Positions 1 through 6,737 are shown, numbered from the stretch's first letter. The stretch: DNA of 12,563 nucleotides from an uncultured Bacteroidota bacterium (GCA_903837025.1 CAILTC010000195.1:1-12563), one strand, 5' to 3'. The notes: a model not told the origin generated them from the sequence alone. Made by a program: numbers and translations.

Positions 1-30
1 AGCTTCCAGCCTTTTAAAGGCTGGAAGCTT
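1..30 (-). terminator. Rho-independent terminator after the SDR gene
   Basis: A strong hairpin: AGCTTCCAGCC (1-11) is the exact reverse complement of GGCTGGAAGCT (19-29), with a TTTTAAA loop that can zip further. It starts 10 nt past the SDR stop codon, as expected for that gene's terminator. The hairpin begins at the window edge, so the U-tract for the minus-strand direction lies outside. On the plus strand it is followed by TTTCTTT, so it may work in both directions. Confidence 0.75.
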
Positions 31-40
31 TCTTTAAAAA

Positions 41-757
41 TTACGGATTTGTCGACCAAATACTGCTACTTTTTATAAAAACGCGTCGATTTAATTTGAG
101 TTGAGCGATGATTAATTCGGCCATATCTTCCGCTTGCATTACTTTTTCGGGATTTCCATCTGTAAGTTTCAATTCTTTGGCCATATCAGTAGCAACAGTG
201 CTCGGTATCAGCGCTGTTACCCGAATATTATGTTTGCGAACTTCCTGCATCAACGAGTCGGTTAATCCTAAAACTGCAAATTTTGAGGCGCTATAAGCAC
301 TTGTCAAAGCGTTACCATTGATTCCTGCGGTTGAAGAAATATTGATAATATCGCCCATTTGTCTTTCAATCATATTGGGCAAAACGGCACGAGTTACATA
401 ATAAGTCCCCATTAAATTGACCTGAATAATACGTTCCCAAGCGGCAGGCTCCAATTCTAAGAATTTTCCAAATGCTGCAATCCCAGCATTATTGATCAAA
501 ATATCGATGGTTTTAAATTCGGCTAGGGCTTTTTCTACCGCCGAATTTACGGAGTTAATATCCGCAACATCAGCTGTTATTGCCAATGCTTTCACTCTCA
601 AGGAGCGTGCTTTTGCGGCTACATTGTCGATTTCTTCTTGTGTTCTTGCCAATAAAATCACGTTGACTCCTTCTTTGGCCAAAGCCAATGCGATTGCTTT
701 TCCGATTCCTTTTCCTGCTCCCGTAATCAGGGCATTTTTATTTTTTAAGTCGCTCAT
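41..757 (-). CDS. FabG-like short-chain dehydrogenase/reductase (3-ketoacyl-ACP reductase family)
   Basis: This is a 238-residue classical SDR, the usual length of FabG-type enzymes, and probably a cytoplasmic NADP(H)-dependent reductase or dehydrogenase. The visible signature is complete: the nucleotide-binding TGAGKGIG motif (residues 12-19), NNAG (89-92), and the catalytic tetrad Asn114, Ser142, Tyr155 and Lys159 (YSASK at 155-159). R38 after the second beta strand fits an NADP preference. The C-terminal tail [15 protein letters not shown] replaces the usual FabG ending, and I recall similar tails in flavobacterial proteins annotated as 3-ketoacyl-ACP reductase. No acyl carrier protein or other fatty acid gene is adjacent, so the true substrate (ketoacyl-ACP, another ketone or an alcohol) cannot be read from context. 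It starts at an ATG with a TAACTTTG promoter box 24 nt upstream and ends at a strong terminator, so it is probably monocistronic. Confidence 0.93.
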   Translation of the reverse strand: MSDLKNKNALITGAGKGIGKAIALALAKEGVNVILLARTQEEIDNVAAKARSLRVKALAITADVADINSVNSAVEKALAEFKTIDILINNAGIAAFGKFLELEPAAWERIIQVNLMGTYYVTRAVLPNMIERQMGDIINISSTAGINGNALTSAYSASKFAVLGLTDSLMQEVRKHNIRVTALIPSTVATDMAKELKLTDGNPEKVMQAEDMAELIIAQLKLNRRVFIKSSSIWSTNP

Positions 758-780
758 CTTTTTTTCTTTTTGTTCTAAAA

Positions 781-788
781 CAAAGTTA
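781..788 (-). promoter_or_regulatory. Bacteroidota -7 promoter box for the SDR gene
   Basis: CAAAGTTA on the plus strand reads TAACTTTG on the minus strand and matches TAnnTTTG. It lies 24 nt upstream of the SDR ATG, implying a leader of about 20 nt. No TTG (-33) element is seen at the expected 17-23 nt spacing, so the call rests on the -7 box alone. Confidence 0.4.
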
Positions 789-884
789 AGGTATTTGTTT
801 AGGCTTGTTGTTTTGAAAGTGTGAAATAAAAGATAAATTTATTAAAGTTTTCGGTCGTAAATGTCTGAGCTTTGTTGAATAAAT

Positions 885-958
885 TTTGTCATTTCGACGA
901 AGGGGAAATCACGTAATGAGAGCAAATGATGTGATTTCTCCTGCGTCGAAATGACAAA
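885..958. repeat. Long palindromic intergenic repeat (GTCATTTCGAC family)
   Basis: A near-perfect inverted repeat with 28-nt arms: 885-912 (starting TTTGTCATTTCGACG) and 931-958. The arms differ from exact complementarity at two positions and are separated by an 18-nt loop (913-930). From memory, GTCATTTCGAC...GAGAAATC palindromes recur in flavobacterial intergenic regions. The repeat codes for nothing visible. It sits between the SDR gene and the 3' end of the scramblase-like gene, 35 nt beyond that gene's stop. As RNA it would fold into a very stable hairpin, so it could end or stabilise the upstream mRNA, or be a MITE-like non-autonomous element. Only one copy lies in this window. Confidence 0.8.
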
Positions 959-993
959 TAAGAATGTTTTTCCAGTAGATTAAAGTATTTTTT

Positions 994-1581
994 TTACTCA
1001 TTCAAAACCATATCGATAACCATAACGGCTGCAAAAATAAGTTGTCTTTCGACAGCATCTTGTGCGACATTGTCGCTTATAGAAAGCACATAATTATCTG
1101 CCGAAGTAAAGAATTCTTTGCCTATTCCTGCCCATTTTTTGTTTACAAATCCTAATTCGGTAGTGTCTTTGATGAATTTAAAATCCCAACCGGTCCAAGT
1201 CCCTTGCAGTAAACAAACGGGTTTTTGGTTTTTGTCAACAATTTCGAATTTCCCGCCCATCGACCAAAATTTTTGTTTGAAATAGCCAATAAGTTGGTCT
1301 TTTTCATCAAAAACTTCAACATCTGATCGAAAAAAAGTAGTGCCTCGTTTGATGTTTACTATTTTTTTGCCCGATGTTTCGGTGACAACAACATTGAAAG
1401 GGGTGTGACTTTTGTATTTTGTAAATCGAAATATTTTGGTAAAAATCCCCAAATTAGGTTCTTTACTCGTCATTATATGTTGATTCGTTTCTAGGTCGAA
1501 AATATCATACACATTTGCTGCTCGAAACATTCCGACTTGTTCTTTGATGAGAAATAAGTTTTTGTTTAATAATGGATTCAT
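994..1581 (-). CDS. LURP-one/phospholipid-scramblase-like protein
   Basis: This 195-residue protein resembles the tubby-like superfamily branch that includes LURP-one-related and phospholipid scramblase-related proteins. Visible features are the opening NPLLNKNLFLIKEQVGMF, repeated short beta strands with the pattern 'DVEVFDEKDQLIGYFKQ', the GGKFEIVDKNQKPVCLLQGTW segment, and a hydrophobic C-terminal helix (about 178-195, ending VMVIDMVLNE) that in this fold is buried inside the beta barrel. There is no signal peptide, so it is probably cytoplasmic or peripheral. Bacterial members have no firmly established role, and lipid scrambling should not be assumed. It starts 17 nt after the stop of the propeller gene on the same strand, which suggests co-transcription as the second gene of a two-gene unit. 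Confidence 0.8.
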   Translation of the reverse strand: MNPLLNKNLFLIKEQVGMFRAANVYDIFDLETNQHIMTSKEPNLGIFTKIFRFTKYKSHTPFNVVVTETSGKKIVNIKRGTTFFRSDVEVFDEKDQLIGYFKQKFWSMGGKFEIVDKNQKPVCLLQGTWTGWDFKFIKDTTELGFVNKKWAGIGKEFFTSADNYVLSISDNVAQDAVERQLIFAAVMVIDMVLNE

Positions 1582-1598
1582 TTTTTATTAAAATTTTG

Positions 1599-2423
1599 TT
1601 ATATGGTAAGTTTATAAATACTAGACTGCATTTCGTTGGTGTCGTTGTCTTCGCAAAGCAGGAATTCTATTTGGTCATCGGTTTTGTTGAAGAGCGTTAA
1701 TCCTTCGAATTTTTGGGTGTCGGATATTTTTTGAGTGAAATCAATTTGCATGGATCGAATGTCGATTCGACCAATACTGCTTCCAAGAATTTCACCATCA
1801 TTGTAGGTAGAAATGGTGTCTTCGGCTGTTGCCAAAAAATAAATTTTATCATCCACTAGAATGGCATCGGTAAATGAAGTTTCTATATGCTTGATTTTGG
1901 GCAATTGTACGGCGGTAAAAACGGGTTTGGAATTGTCTTTATTTGAAAATTTATCTAGGGCAAAAATTCCGTTTTGAGAGTTGGCTCCGTTGCCTCTTTG
2001 AAACAAAAGCCATTTTCCGTTGCAGAATAAGGAACCTTCGATATTAAGTTCTTCGTCAGAAACAGAGGCGGAATCTTTTAATTTTCGATATAATTTTGTG
2101 ATGTCTTTTTCTTTTACTTCTTTGGTTTGAAGATTATAACTTATTCTTTTTTCTCTTTTGGATGTAGATCCAGAGCCTAGAATATGGAGTTTATTTCCTT
2201 TTAGAGCAATCGATTCGAAATCGTATTTATCTTTTTTGGGAATGTTTTCTTGCCCTTTTTCGAAGAGTTTGATTTTGGTCAATTCCTTTTCTTGAATATG
2301 ATATTGGTAAAGGAAGGAGCTGTTGTCTGAAATGATAAAGACGGAATTGTCTTTGTAAACGATTCCCGAAGCGGAACCAATACCCGTGATTTGAAATTGT
2401 AATTGGATTGTGAAATTTTGCAT
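1599..2423 (-). CDS. DUF6929-like beta-propeller protein
   Basis: A 274-residue protein without signal peptide or membrane segment. It shows a repeating pattern of short beta strands separated by polar turns, typical of a beta-propeller: GSASGIVYKDNSVFIISDNSSFLYQY (about 16-41), DFESIALKGNKLHILGSGS (about 68-86), LNIEGSLFCNGKWLLFQRGN (about 126-145), ETSFTDAILVDDKIYFLATAED (about 181-202) and FEGLTLFNKTDDQIEFLLCEDND (about 239-261). The conserved-looking acidic motifs DFESIA, NIEG and KFEGL recur at the start of blades, as in phytase-like or SdiA-regulated propellers. I assign it to DUF6929, a family seen mainly in flavobacteria, from memory. Enzymatic activity is not established. It is the promoter-proximal gene of the unit with the scramblase-like protein. 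No clear TAnnTTTG box is found upstream. Confidence 0.75.
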   Translation of the reverse strand: MQNFTIQLQFQITGIGSASGIVYKDNSVFIISDNSSFLYQYHIQEKELTKIKLFEKGQENIPKKDKYDFESIALKGNKLHILGSGSTSKREKRISYNLQTKEVKEKDITKLYRKLKDSASVSDEELNIEGSLFCNGKWLLFQRGNGANSQNGIFALDKFSNKDNSKPVFTAVQLPKIKHIETSFTDAILVDDKIYFLATAEDTISTYNDGEILGSSIGRIDIRSMQIDFTQKISDTQKFEGLTLFNKTDDQIEFLLCEDNDTNEMQSSIYKLTI

Positions 2424-2440
2424 AAATGTTATTTTGAAAA

Positions 2441-2554
2441 CGGATGCCCTAGCCCTGATGGAAGTGGAAATCCTTTTTTTTATAAACCAAATAAGGTTTT
2501 ATTAAACCGAATAGGCTAAAAAAAAGATTGCAACGTACAGCAGGAAATAGCTCC
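2441..2554. repeat. Conserved flavobacterial intergenic element, candidate structured RNA
   Basis: This block in the divergent gap between the propeller gene and ppk2 begins CGGATGCCCTAGCCCTGATG and ends GCAGGAAATAGCTCC. I recognise both ends as recurring together in flavobacterial intergenic DNA with a variable hairpin between. Here the middle is a perfect 10-bp stem, CTTTTTTTTA (2473-2482) with TAAAAAAAAG (2517-2526). Inside it lie two near-direct repeats (TAAACCAAATAAGG at 2483-2496 and TAAACCGAATAGG at 2503-2515). The central GGTTT (2495-2499) can pair with AAACC on either side (2484-2488 or 2504-2508). It may correspond to the Flavo-1 RNA class, but I cannot confirm that or the transcribed strand. 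It could equally be a repeat or a leader for one flanking gene. Confidence 0.55.
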
Positions 2555-2564
2555 AAATTATCCT

Positions 2565-2572
2565 TATATTTG
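2565..2572 (+). promoter_or_regulatory. Bacteroidota -7 promoter box for ppk2
   Basis: TATATTTG matches TAnnTTTG and ends 25 nt before the ppk2 ATG, predicting a leader of about 20 nt. No TTG at the expected -33 distance. That position falls inside the conserved element at 2441-2554, so the element's 3' end could influence this promoter. Confidence 0.45.
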
Positions 2573-2597
2573 ATTTTGTAAATATAAATTATTTCCT

Positions 2598-3473
2598 ATG
2601 AAATCTATAAACCCGGATGATTTTAAAGTCATTGCCCCAATTGAATTGTCAAAAATCCCTACAAACTTGTTTAAAAAAGCCGATGAGGAGGAGAAAGAAG
2701 ATAAGCTGGAGAAGGTGCAAGCTAAGTTGAGTGAGTTACAAGATGTGATGTATGCTCATAATAGGTATGCGGTTTTGATTTGTTTGCAGGGAATGGATAC
2801 TTCGGGAAAGGACAGTTTGATCCGGGAGGTTTTTAAGGAATTTAATCCGCGTGGGGTTGATGTTCATAGTTTTAAAACCCCGAATTCGGCCGAATTGGAG
2901 CACGATTATTTATGGCGTCATTATTTGGCTTTGCCAGAAAAAGGAAAATTTGCGGTTTTTAATAGAACGTATTACGAAAATGTGCTCGTTACACGCGTGC
3001 ATCCCGAATATATTTTGGGGGAAAATTTGCCGGGAATTGAAAAAGTCTCCGATATTACGCCCAAATTTTGGAAAAACAGAATGAAACAAATTAATAATTT
3101 CGAAAATCATATTAGTCAAAACGGTACGATTGTGATGAAATTCTTTTTTCATTTGAGCAAGGAGGAGCAACGAAAAAGGCTGCTTAGACGATTGGAAAAT
3201 GAGGAGCAAAATTGGAAATTTTCGCCTGGTGATTTGAAAGAGCGTGAACATTGGGACGAATACATGCAGTATTATGAGGAAGCGATTAATGCTACTTCGA
3301 CCCCAGAGGCTCCCTGGTATATCATTCCTGCTGATGATAAAGAAATGGCACGTTATATTGTTGCAAAAATTATCTGGGAGGAAATGCAGCAACATACCGA
3401 TATAGAAAAACCCCAATTAGACGCCAAGATATTGGCCAATTTTGAAATTTACAAAAAGGAGTTGGAAGGTTAG
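2598..3473 (+). CDS. ppk2: PPK2-family polyphosphate:nucleotide phosphotransferase (class III-like)
   Basis: A 291-residue single-domain PPK2. These cytoplasmic kinases move phosphate between inorganic polyphosphate and nucleotides. The Walker A motif GMDTSGKD is at 65-72. The Walker B-like region FNRTYYENVLVTRVHP is at 121-136. The lid module follows with conserved basic residues (RLENEEQNWKFSPGDLKERE, starting near 198) and the HWDEY motif. Glu127 in 'YENVLV' fits class III PPK2 enzymes, which phosphorylate AMP and ADP all the way to ATP. The class call is inferred from that motif and needs alignment. The N-terminal extension 1-55 is charged and probably helical, as in the family. The gene stands alone: divergent from the propeller gene and convergent with the OMP gene, with terminator hairpins after its stop. 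No ppk1 or ppx gene is adjacent. Confidence 0.93.
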   Translation: MKSINPDDFKVIAPIELSKIPTNLFKKADEEEKEDKLEKVQAKLSELQDVMYAHNRYAVLICLQGMDTSGKDSLIREVFKEFNPRGVDVHSFKTPNSAELEHDYLWRHYLALPEKGKFAVFNRTYYENVLVTRVHPEYILGENLPGIEKVSDITPKFWKNRMKQINNFENHISQNGTIVMKFFFHLSKEEQRKRLLRRLENEEQNWKFSPGDLKEREHWDEYMQYYEEAINATSTPEAPWYIIPADDKEMARYIVAKIIWEEMQQHTDIEKPQLDAKILANFEIYKKELEG

Positions 3474-3491
3474 TATTTCTTAATCTAATTT

Positions 3492-3528
3492 GGAATCTAA
3501 GATTCCTGAAAATTTCAGGAACTGTTTT
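3492..3528 (+). terminator. Hairpin and T-run after ppk2, with an overlapping alternative hairpin
   Basis: TTCCTGAAA (3503-3511) is the exact inverse of TTTCAGGAA (3513-3521), followed by CTGTTTT, 30 nt past the ppk2 stop. A second short stem, GGAATC (3492-3497) with GATTCC (3501-3506), shares bases 3503-3506, so the two stems exclude each other. Probably a weak terminator ahead of the stronger one at 3554-3580. Confidence 0.5.
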
Positions 3529-3553
3529 ACCTTTAGACTCCTAAATAGTAAAA

Positions 3554-3580
3554 AAAATGCGCTGAATTACAGCGCATTTT
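3554..3580. terminator. Bidirectional rho-independent terminator between ppk2 and the OMP gene
   Basis: A perfect 11-bp stem, AAAATGCGCTG (3554-3564) with CAGCGCATTTT (3570-3580), and a 5-nt AATTA loop. It has an A-run on the left and a T-run on the right, so it works for either strand. It lies 17 nt past the stop of the minus-strand OMP gene and about 80 nt past the ppk2 stop, serving both convergent genes. Confidence 0.85.
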
Positions 3581-3597
3581 AAATGAATATGGGTCAT

Positions 3598-4143
3598 CTA
3601 TAATTTGAATCCATAAGCTAAACGAACCCCTAATTGGCCAAAACCTTTGCCTTGAGTTCCGTCATTATTCAATCGAGGAAAATCGGAATATTGCTCGTAT
3701 CGCAAAGAAACGTCTATGTATTTTGTGGCATAACCAATACTTGGCGCTAAAATCAATGTGGTTTTATCGTAACCATTAGTCACAGCAAAACCAGCACCGG
3801 CTTCCCCCATTACATAAAATTGATCATTCCAAACGAATGCTTTAAACCCTGCTTTGACTGGAATAAATCCTAAATCGGATCCATCTTTTTTGTTTACGAA
3901 TAAATTGGTAAACCCCGTTGTCAAGGTGAAAGAGTATTTTTTTGAAAGGTCATATTGCAACCTCACATCCCCGCCCAAAGCTGATTTGTAGGGATGGGCA
4001 AAAGGATATCCTGCTGTTAGCCCCAATCCTAAACGAAATCCTTGGTCATAATTTTTAGCATTATCTTGTGCATGCGCCGTACTCGCAAATAATATCGCTA
4101 TTGTGAAAAGTATTGCAATCTTGATTTTTTCTGAAATTTTCAT
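3598..4143 (-). CDS. Small outer-membrane beta-barrel protein
   Basis: A 181-residue exported protein. The start chosen is the ATG at 4143 rather than one 18 codons upstream, because MKISEKIKIAILFTIAILFASTAHA reads as a clean signal peptide (basic n-region, hydrophobic core, AHA cleavage before Gln), and the promoter box at 4200-4207 would otherwise fall on the longer start. The mature part alternates hydrophobic and polar residues in strands rich in Gly and aromatics (FRLGLGLTAGYPF, VRLQYDLSKKYSFTLTTGFTNLF, FYVMGEAGAGFAV, YIDVSLRYEQY), and the C-terminus FGQLGVRLAYGFKL ends as a barrel closing strand. Probably an 8-stranded OmpW/OmpA-like or porin-family barrel; no ligand or transport role can be read. 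It diverges from the MATE gene. Confidence 0.85.
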   Translation of the reverse strand: MKISEKIKIAILFTIAILFASTAHAQDNAKNYDQGFRLGLGLTAGYPFAHPYKSALGGDVRLQYDLSKKYSFTLTTGFTNLFVNKKDGSDLGFIPVKAGFKAFVWNDQFYVMGEAGAGFAVTNGYDKTTLILAPSIGYATKYIDVSLRYEQYSDFPRLNNDGTQGKGFGQLGVRLAYGFKL

Positions 4144-4199
4144 AGTTTTAAGTTTGGTGATTATCTCTATTTGTTTAATACTTTGCCTAAACAACACTA

Positions 4200-4207
4200 C
4201 AAAGGTA
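4200..4207 (-). promoter_or_regulatory. Bacteroidota -7 promoter box for the OMP gene
   Basis: CAAAGGTA on the plus strand reads TACCTTTG on the minus strand and matches TAnnTTTG. It lies 57 nt upstream of the chosen ATG at 4143, giving a leader of about 50 nt. The identical octamer serves the divergent MATE gene at 4328-4335. No -33 TTG is visible. Confidence 0.5.
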
Positions 4208-4327
4208 GAATAGTAAGCGATTAAGGATGTTATAGAATTATTTGGGTTTGTTGCATAATTGTGGGATTACTCTCTAGAAAGATGTCTTTATTTATCAAAT
4301 CGTATTAACAGAATCAATTGTTCTAAT

Positions 4328-4335
4328 TACCTTTG
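4328..4335 (+). promoter_or_regulatory. Bacteroidota -7 promoter box for the MATE gene
   Basis: TACCTTTG matches TAnnTTTG. It lies 19 nt upstream of the TTG start proposed for the MATE gene and downstream of the ATG at 4259 that a longest-ORF caller would pick. Transcription from here would exclude that ATG, which supports the downstream start. No -33 TTG at the usual distance. Confidence 0.5.
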
Positions 4336-4354
4336 CCAACTAAAAAAAAACAAT

Positions 4355-5731
4355 TTGAATTTTAGCAAATACACCAACGAGTTCTCCTATAATTTAAGAC
4401 TGGCTTATCCCGTGATTTTGGGGATGCTAGGACATACCCTAATAGGAATTGTCGATAATTTTATGGTCGGAAACCTTGGTTCAACCGAATTGGCGGCCGT
4501 TTCCCTTGGCAATAGTTTTATATTTATTGGACTCTCATTAGGAATTGGTTTTTCTACAGCTATAACGCCTTTGATTGCCGAAGCGGATGCCGAGAAAGAC
4601 GATAAAAAAATTAGAACCACTTTTCATCACGGCCTTTTATTATGTGTGATTTTGGGGATTACCATATTTGTTTTGATTGTTTTGTCAAAACCCATTATGA
4701 ACTTGATGAATCAACCCGAAGCGGTTGTAAAACTGGCAACACCTTATATTGATTGGGTCGCTTTTTCGTTGATTCCCGTAATCATTTTTCAAGGATACAA
4801 GCAATTTTCCGATGGTTTATCGCAGACAAAATATTCGATGTATGCGATTTATTTGGCCAACGTAGTTCACATTTTCTTTAATTATGTGCTGATTTACGGT
4901 GTTTGGGGTTTTCCGAAATTAGGAATTCTTGGTGCCGCATTAGGAACGGTCATTTCGAGAATTATGATGGTGGTTTTTATGCATTTCATTTTGCGTAAAA
5001 ATGCAGCTTTCAAAAGGTATTTCAAGAATTTTAGTTTTAAAGAAATTCGAAAATCAATCCTGAAAAAAATCATCAATTTGGGTCTTCCTTCGGCGATGCA
5101 AATGTTGTTTGAAGTGACTTTGTTTACTGCGGCGATTTGGCTTTCGGGTTCTTTAGGGAAAAATAGTCAAGCGGCAAACCAAATTGTGCTCATTATGGCA
5201 TCGACTACGTTTATGTTTGCGATGGGATTTAGCGTCACAGCAATGATTCGGTTGAGTTTTCTCAAAGGTTCTAAAGATTTTAAAAATCTGATTATTACAG
5301 CGCGCTCTATTTTCTTGTTGACGATTCTATTCGAACTGTTTTTTGGACTTTTTTTTGTGATTTTTCACCATTATTTGCCGCATTTATTTTTGAATATGAC
5401 TGATTCTGTTCAAGCGATCGACAACCAAGAAATAATTGGCATTGCCTCGAAATTACTATTAGTGGCAGCTGTTTTCCAAATTTCAGATGGGATTCAAGTG
5501 GTGGTTCTTGGTGCTTTACGAGGTTTGCAAGATGTAAAAGTTCCTATGTATATTACCTTTGTAGCCTATTGGGTTATCGGATTTCCTACCTCGTATTATT
5601 TAGGAACCCATACTGATTTGGGAGCAACAGGAATTTGGATAGGACTTTTGGCAGGACTCACTTCGGCAGCTTTATTTTTGTATATTCGCTTTGCGAGATT
5701 AACAAAAAGATTGGCATTAGAAAACGCTTAG
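4355..5731 (+). CDS. MATE-family multidrug/metabolite exporter, TTG start
   Basis: An inner-membrane antiporter of the MATE (NorM/DinF-type) family that exports organic cations or other small molecules, driven by Na+ or H+. From the TTG at 4355 it is 458 residues, the standard family length, with 12 predicted membrane helices in two MatE halves. The first half opens FSYNLRLAYPVILGMLGHTLIGIVDNFMVGNLGSTELAAVSLG, typical of MATE helices 1-2. The second repeats the pattern at LGLPSAMQMLFEVTLFTAAIWLSGSLG. A longer reading frame reaches an ATG at 4259. Its extra 32 residues (WDYSLERCLYLSNRIN...) look like translated non-coding DNA and are not membrane-like, and the promoter box at 4328-4335 lies inside them. 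I therefore choose the TTG preceding NFSKYTNEF. Substrate unknown. No terminator before the next gene, so read-through into the SPFH gene is possible. Confidence 0.9.
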   Translation: MNFSKYTNEFSYNLRLAYPVILGMLGHTLIGIVDNFMVGNLGSTELAAVSLGNSFIFIGLSLGIGFSTAITPLIAEADAEKDDKKIRTTFHHGLLLCVILGITIFVLIVLSKPIMNLMNQPEAVVKLATPYIDWVAFSLIPVIIFQGYKQFSDGLSQTKYSMYAIYLANVVHIFFNYVLIYGVWGFPKLGILGAALGTVISRIMMVVFMHFILRKNAAFKRYFKNFSFKEIRKSILKKIINLGLPSAMQMLFEVTLFTAAIWLSGSLGKNSQAANQIVLIMASTTFMFAMGFSVTAMIRLSFLKGSKDFKNLIITARSIFLLTILFELFFGLFFVIFHHYLPHLFLNMTDSVQAIDNQEIIGIASKLLLVAAVFQISDGIQVVVLGALRGLQDVKVPMYITFVAYWVIGFPTSYYLGTHTDLGATGIWIGLLAGLTSAALFLYIRFARLTKRLALENA

Positions 5732-5755
5732 AAATTGAAGTTTTTTCGACCCAGA

Positions 5756-5793
5756 ATGTTAATTCCCAAAGGATTCTCTCGTACAATTAACAT
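5756..5793. repeat. 9-bp inverted repeat between the MATE and SPFH genes
   Basis: ATGTTAATT (5756-5764) and AATTAACAT (5785-5793) are exact inverse copies separated by 20 nt, in the 82-nt gap just before the SPFH start. The spacing of two helical turns is compatible with a regulator binding site, but it may be chance in AT-rich DNA. No TAnnTTTG promoter box is seen in this gap. Confidence 0.3.
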
Positions 5794-5813
5794 ACTCATC
5801 TAAACATAAAAAA

Positions 5814-6722
5814 ATGGTACTATTTATTATTATTGGGGTTATTTTACTGATTTTCAGTTTTACATTAAAAAACAATCAAAGTCAGCTTTCACACTTTTCG
5901 AATATTTTTAAAATTCTTGGTTTTTTAGCTATTTTATTGGGGGTTTCTACTTCGATGTTCAAACAAATTGATGCGGGAAAAGTAGGTGTTCAATCGCTTT
6001 ACGGAAGCGTAGAACCCGATGTTTTAGAAAGTGGTTTGCATGTAATAAATCCACTTCTTGAAGTAACCGATTTTGATATTCAAACTCAAAATTACACCAT
6101 GTCAGCCATTCACGGCGAAGGGGCACAAGCGGGAGATGATGCTATTCGTGTTTTGTCGAATGATGGATTGGAAGTGGTAATCGATTTGACGGTTTTGTAC
6201 CGAATTACGCCTTCGGATGCACCGAAAATCTTCAAACAAATTGGGGTGAATTATACCGATAAAATTGTGCGTCCCGTTACAAGAACACGAATTCGTGACA
6301 ACGCTGTTTATTATGATGCTGTAGCATTATATTCTACCAAAAGAAACGAATTTCAACAACGAATTTTCAAAACTATCGAAGCCGATTTTAAATTACGTGG
6401 TTTGGTTTTAGAACAATTATTGATTCGAAATATCAATCTTCCTACTTCTGTAAAAGCGTCTATCGAAAGTAAAATAAATGCCGAACAAGATGCTCAAAAA
6501 ATGACTTTTGTACTTCAAAAAGAAAAACAAGAAGCGGAACGAAAAAGAGTAGAAGCGCAAGGTATTGCCGATTATCAACATATTATTTCGATGGGACTAA
6601 CCGACAAACAATTGCAATACGAATCTATAAAAGCACAAAAAGAATTAGCTGCATCACCCAATACCAAGATTATTTTTATGAATGGAAAAGGGAATACGCC
6701 AGTTATTCTTTCTGATAAATAA
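5814..6722 (+). CDS. Prohibitin-type SPFH/Band 7 membrane protein
   Basis: A 302-residue membrane-anchored SPFH protein. It has two hydrophobic N-terminal segments (about 2-18 and 31-48). The prohibitin-type SPFH domain follows from about 50 (KQIDAGKVGVQSLYGSVEPDVLESGLHVINPLLEV) through DGLEVVIDLTVLYRITPSDAPKIFKQIG and RPVTRTRIRDNAVYYDA to about 225. Then comes a charged coiled-coil (about 225-270, INAEQDAQKMTFVLQKEKQEAERKRVEAQGIADYQ). The tail FMNGKGNTPVILSDK is common in bacterial prohibitins. Such proteins assemble into large ring or cage scaffolds that organise membrane domains and often control membrane proteases such as FtsH; this role is family knowledge, not shown here. No NfeD or protease gene is adjacent. 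It lies 82 nt after the MATE gene on the same strand. Confidence 0.92.
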   Translation: MVLFIIIGVILLIFSFTLKNNQSQLSHFSNIFKILGFLAILLGVSTSMFKQIDAGKVGVQSLYGSVEPDVLESGLHVINPLLEVTDFDIQTQNYTMSAIHGEGAQAGDDAIRVLSNDGLEVVIDLTVLYRITPSDAPKIFKQIGVNYTDKIVRPVTRTRIRDNAVYYDAVALYSTKRNEFQQRIFKTIEADFKLRGLVLEQLLIRNINLPTSVKASIESKINAEQDAQKMTFVLQKEKQEAERKRVEAQGIADYQHIISMGLTDKQLQYESIKAQKELAASPNTKIIFMNGKGNTPVILSDK

Positions 6723-6737
6723 AAAAAAAAGACCTTA

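Noticed and set aside
2910..3416. 168-codon open frame antisense to ppk2
   Set aside because: It mirrors a well-supported PPK2 coding sequence, shows no family motif and has no promoter or convincing start context.
4144..4197. 18-codon upstream extension of the outer-membrane protein
   Set aside because: It would precede and spoil a clean signal peptide starting at the ATG 4143, and the TACCTTTG box lies right beside the longer start.
4259..4354. In-frame N-terminal extension of the MATE protein from ATG 4259
   Set aside because: The 32 residues are not membrane-like or family-like and overlap a promoter box. The TTG at 4355 gives the usual length and N-terminus.
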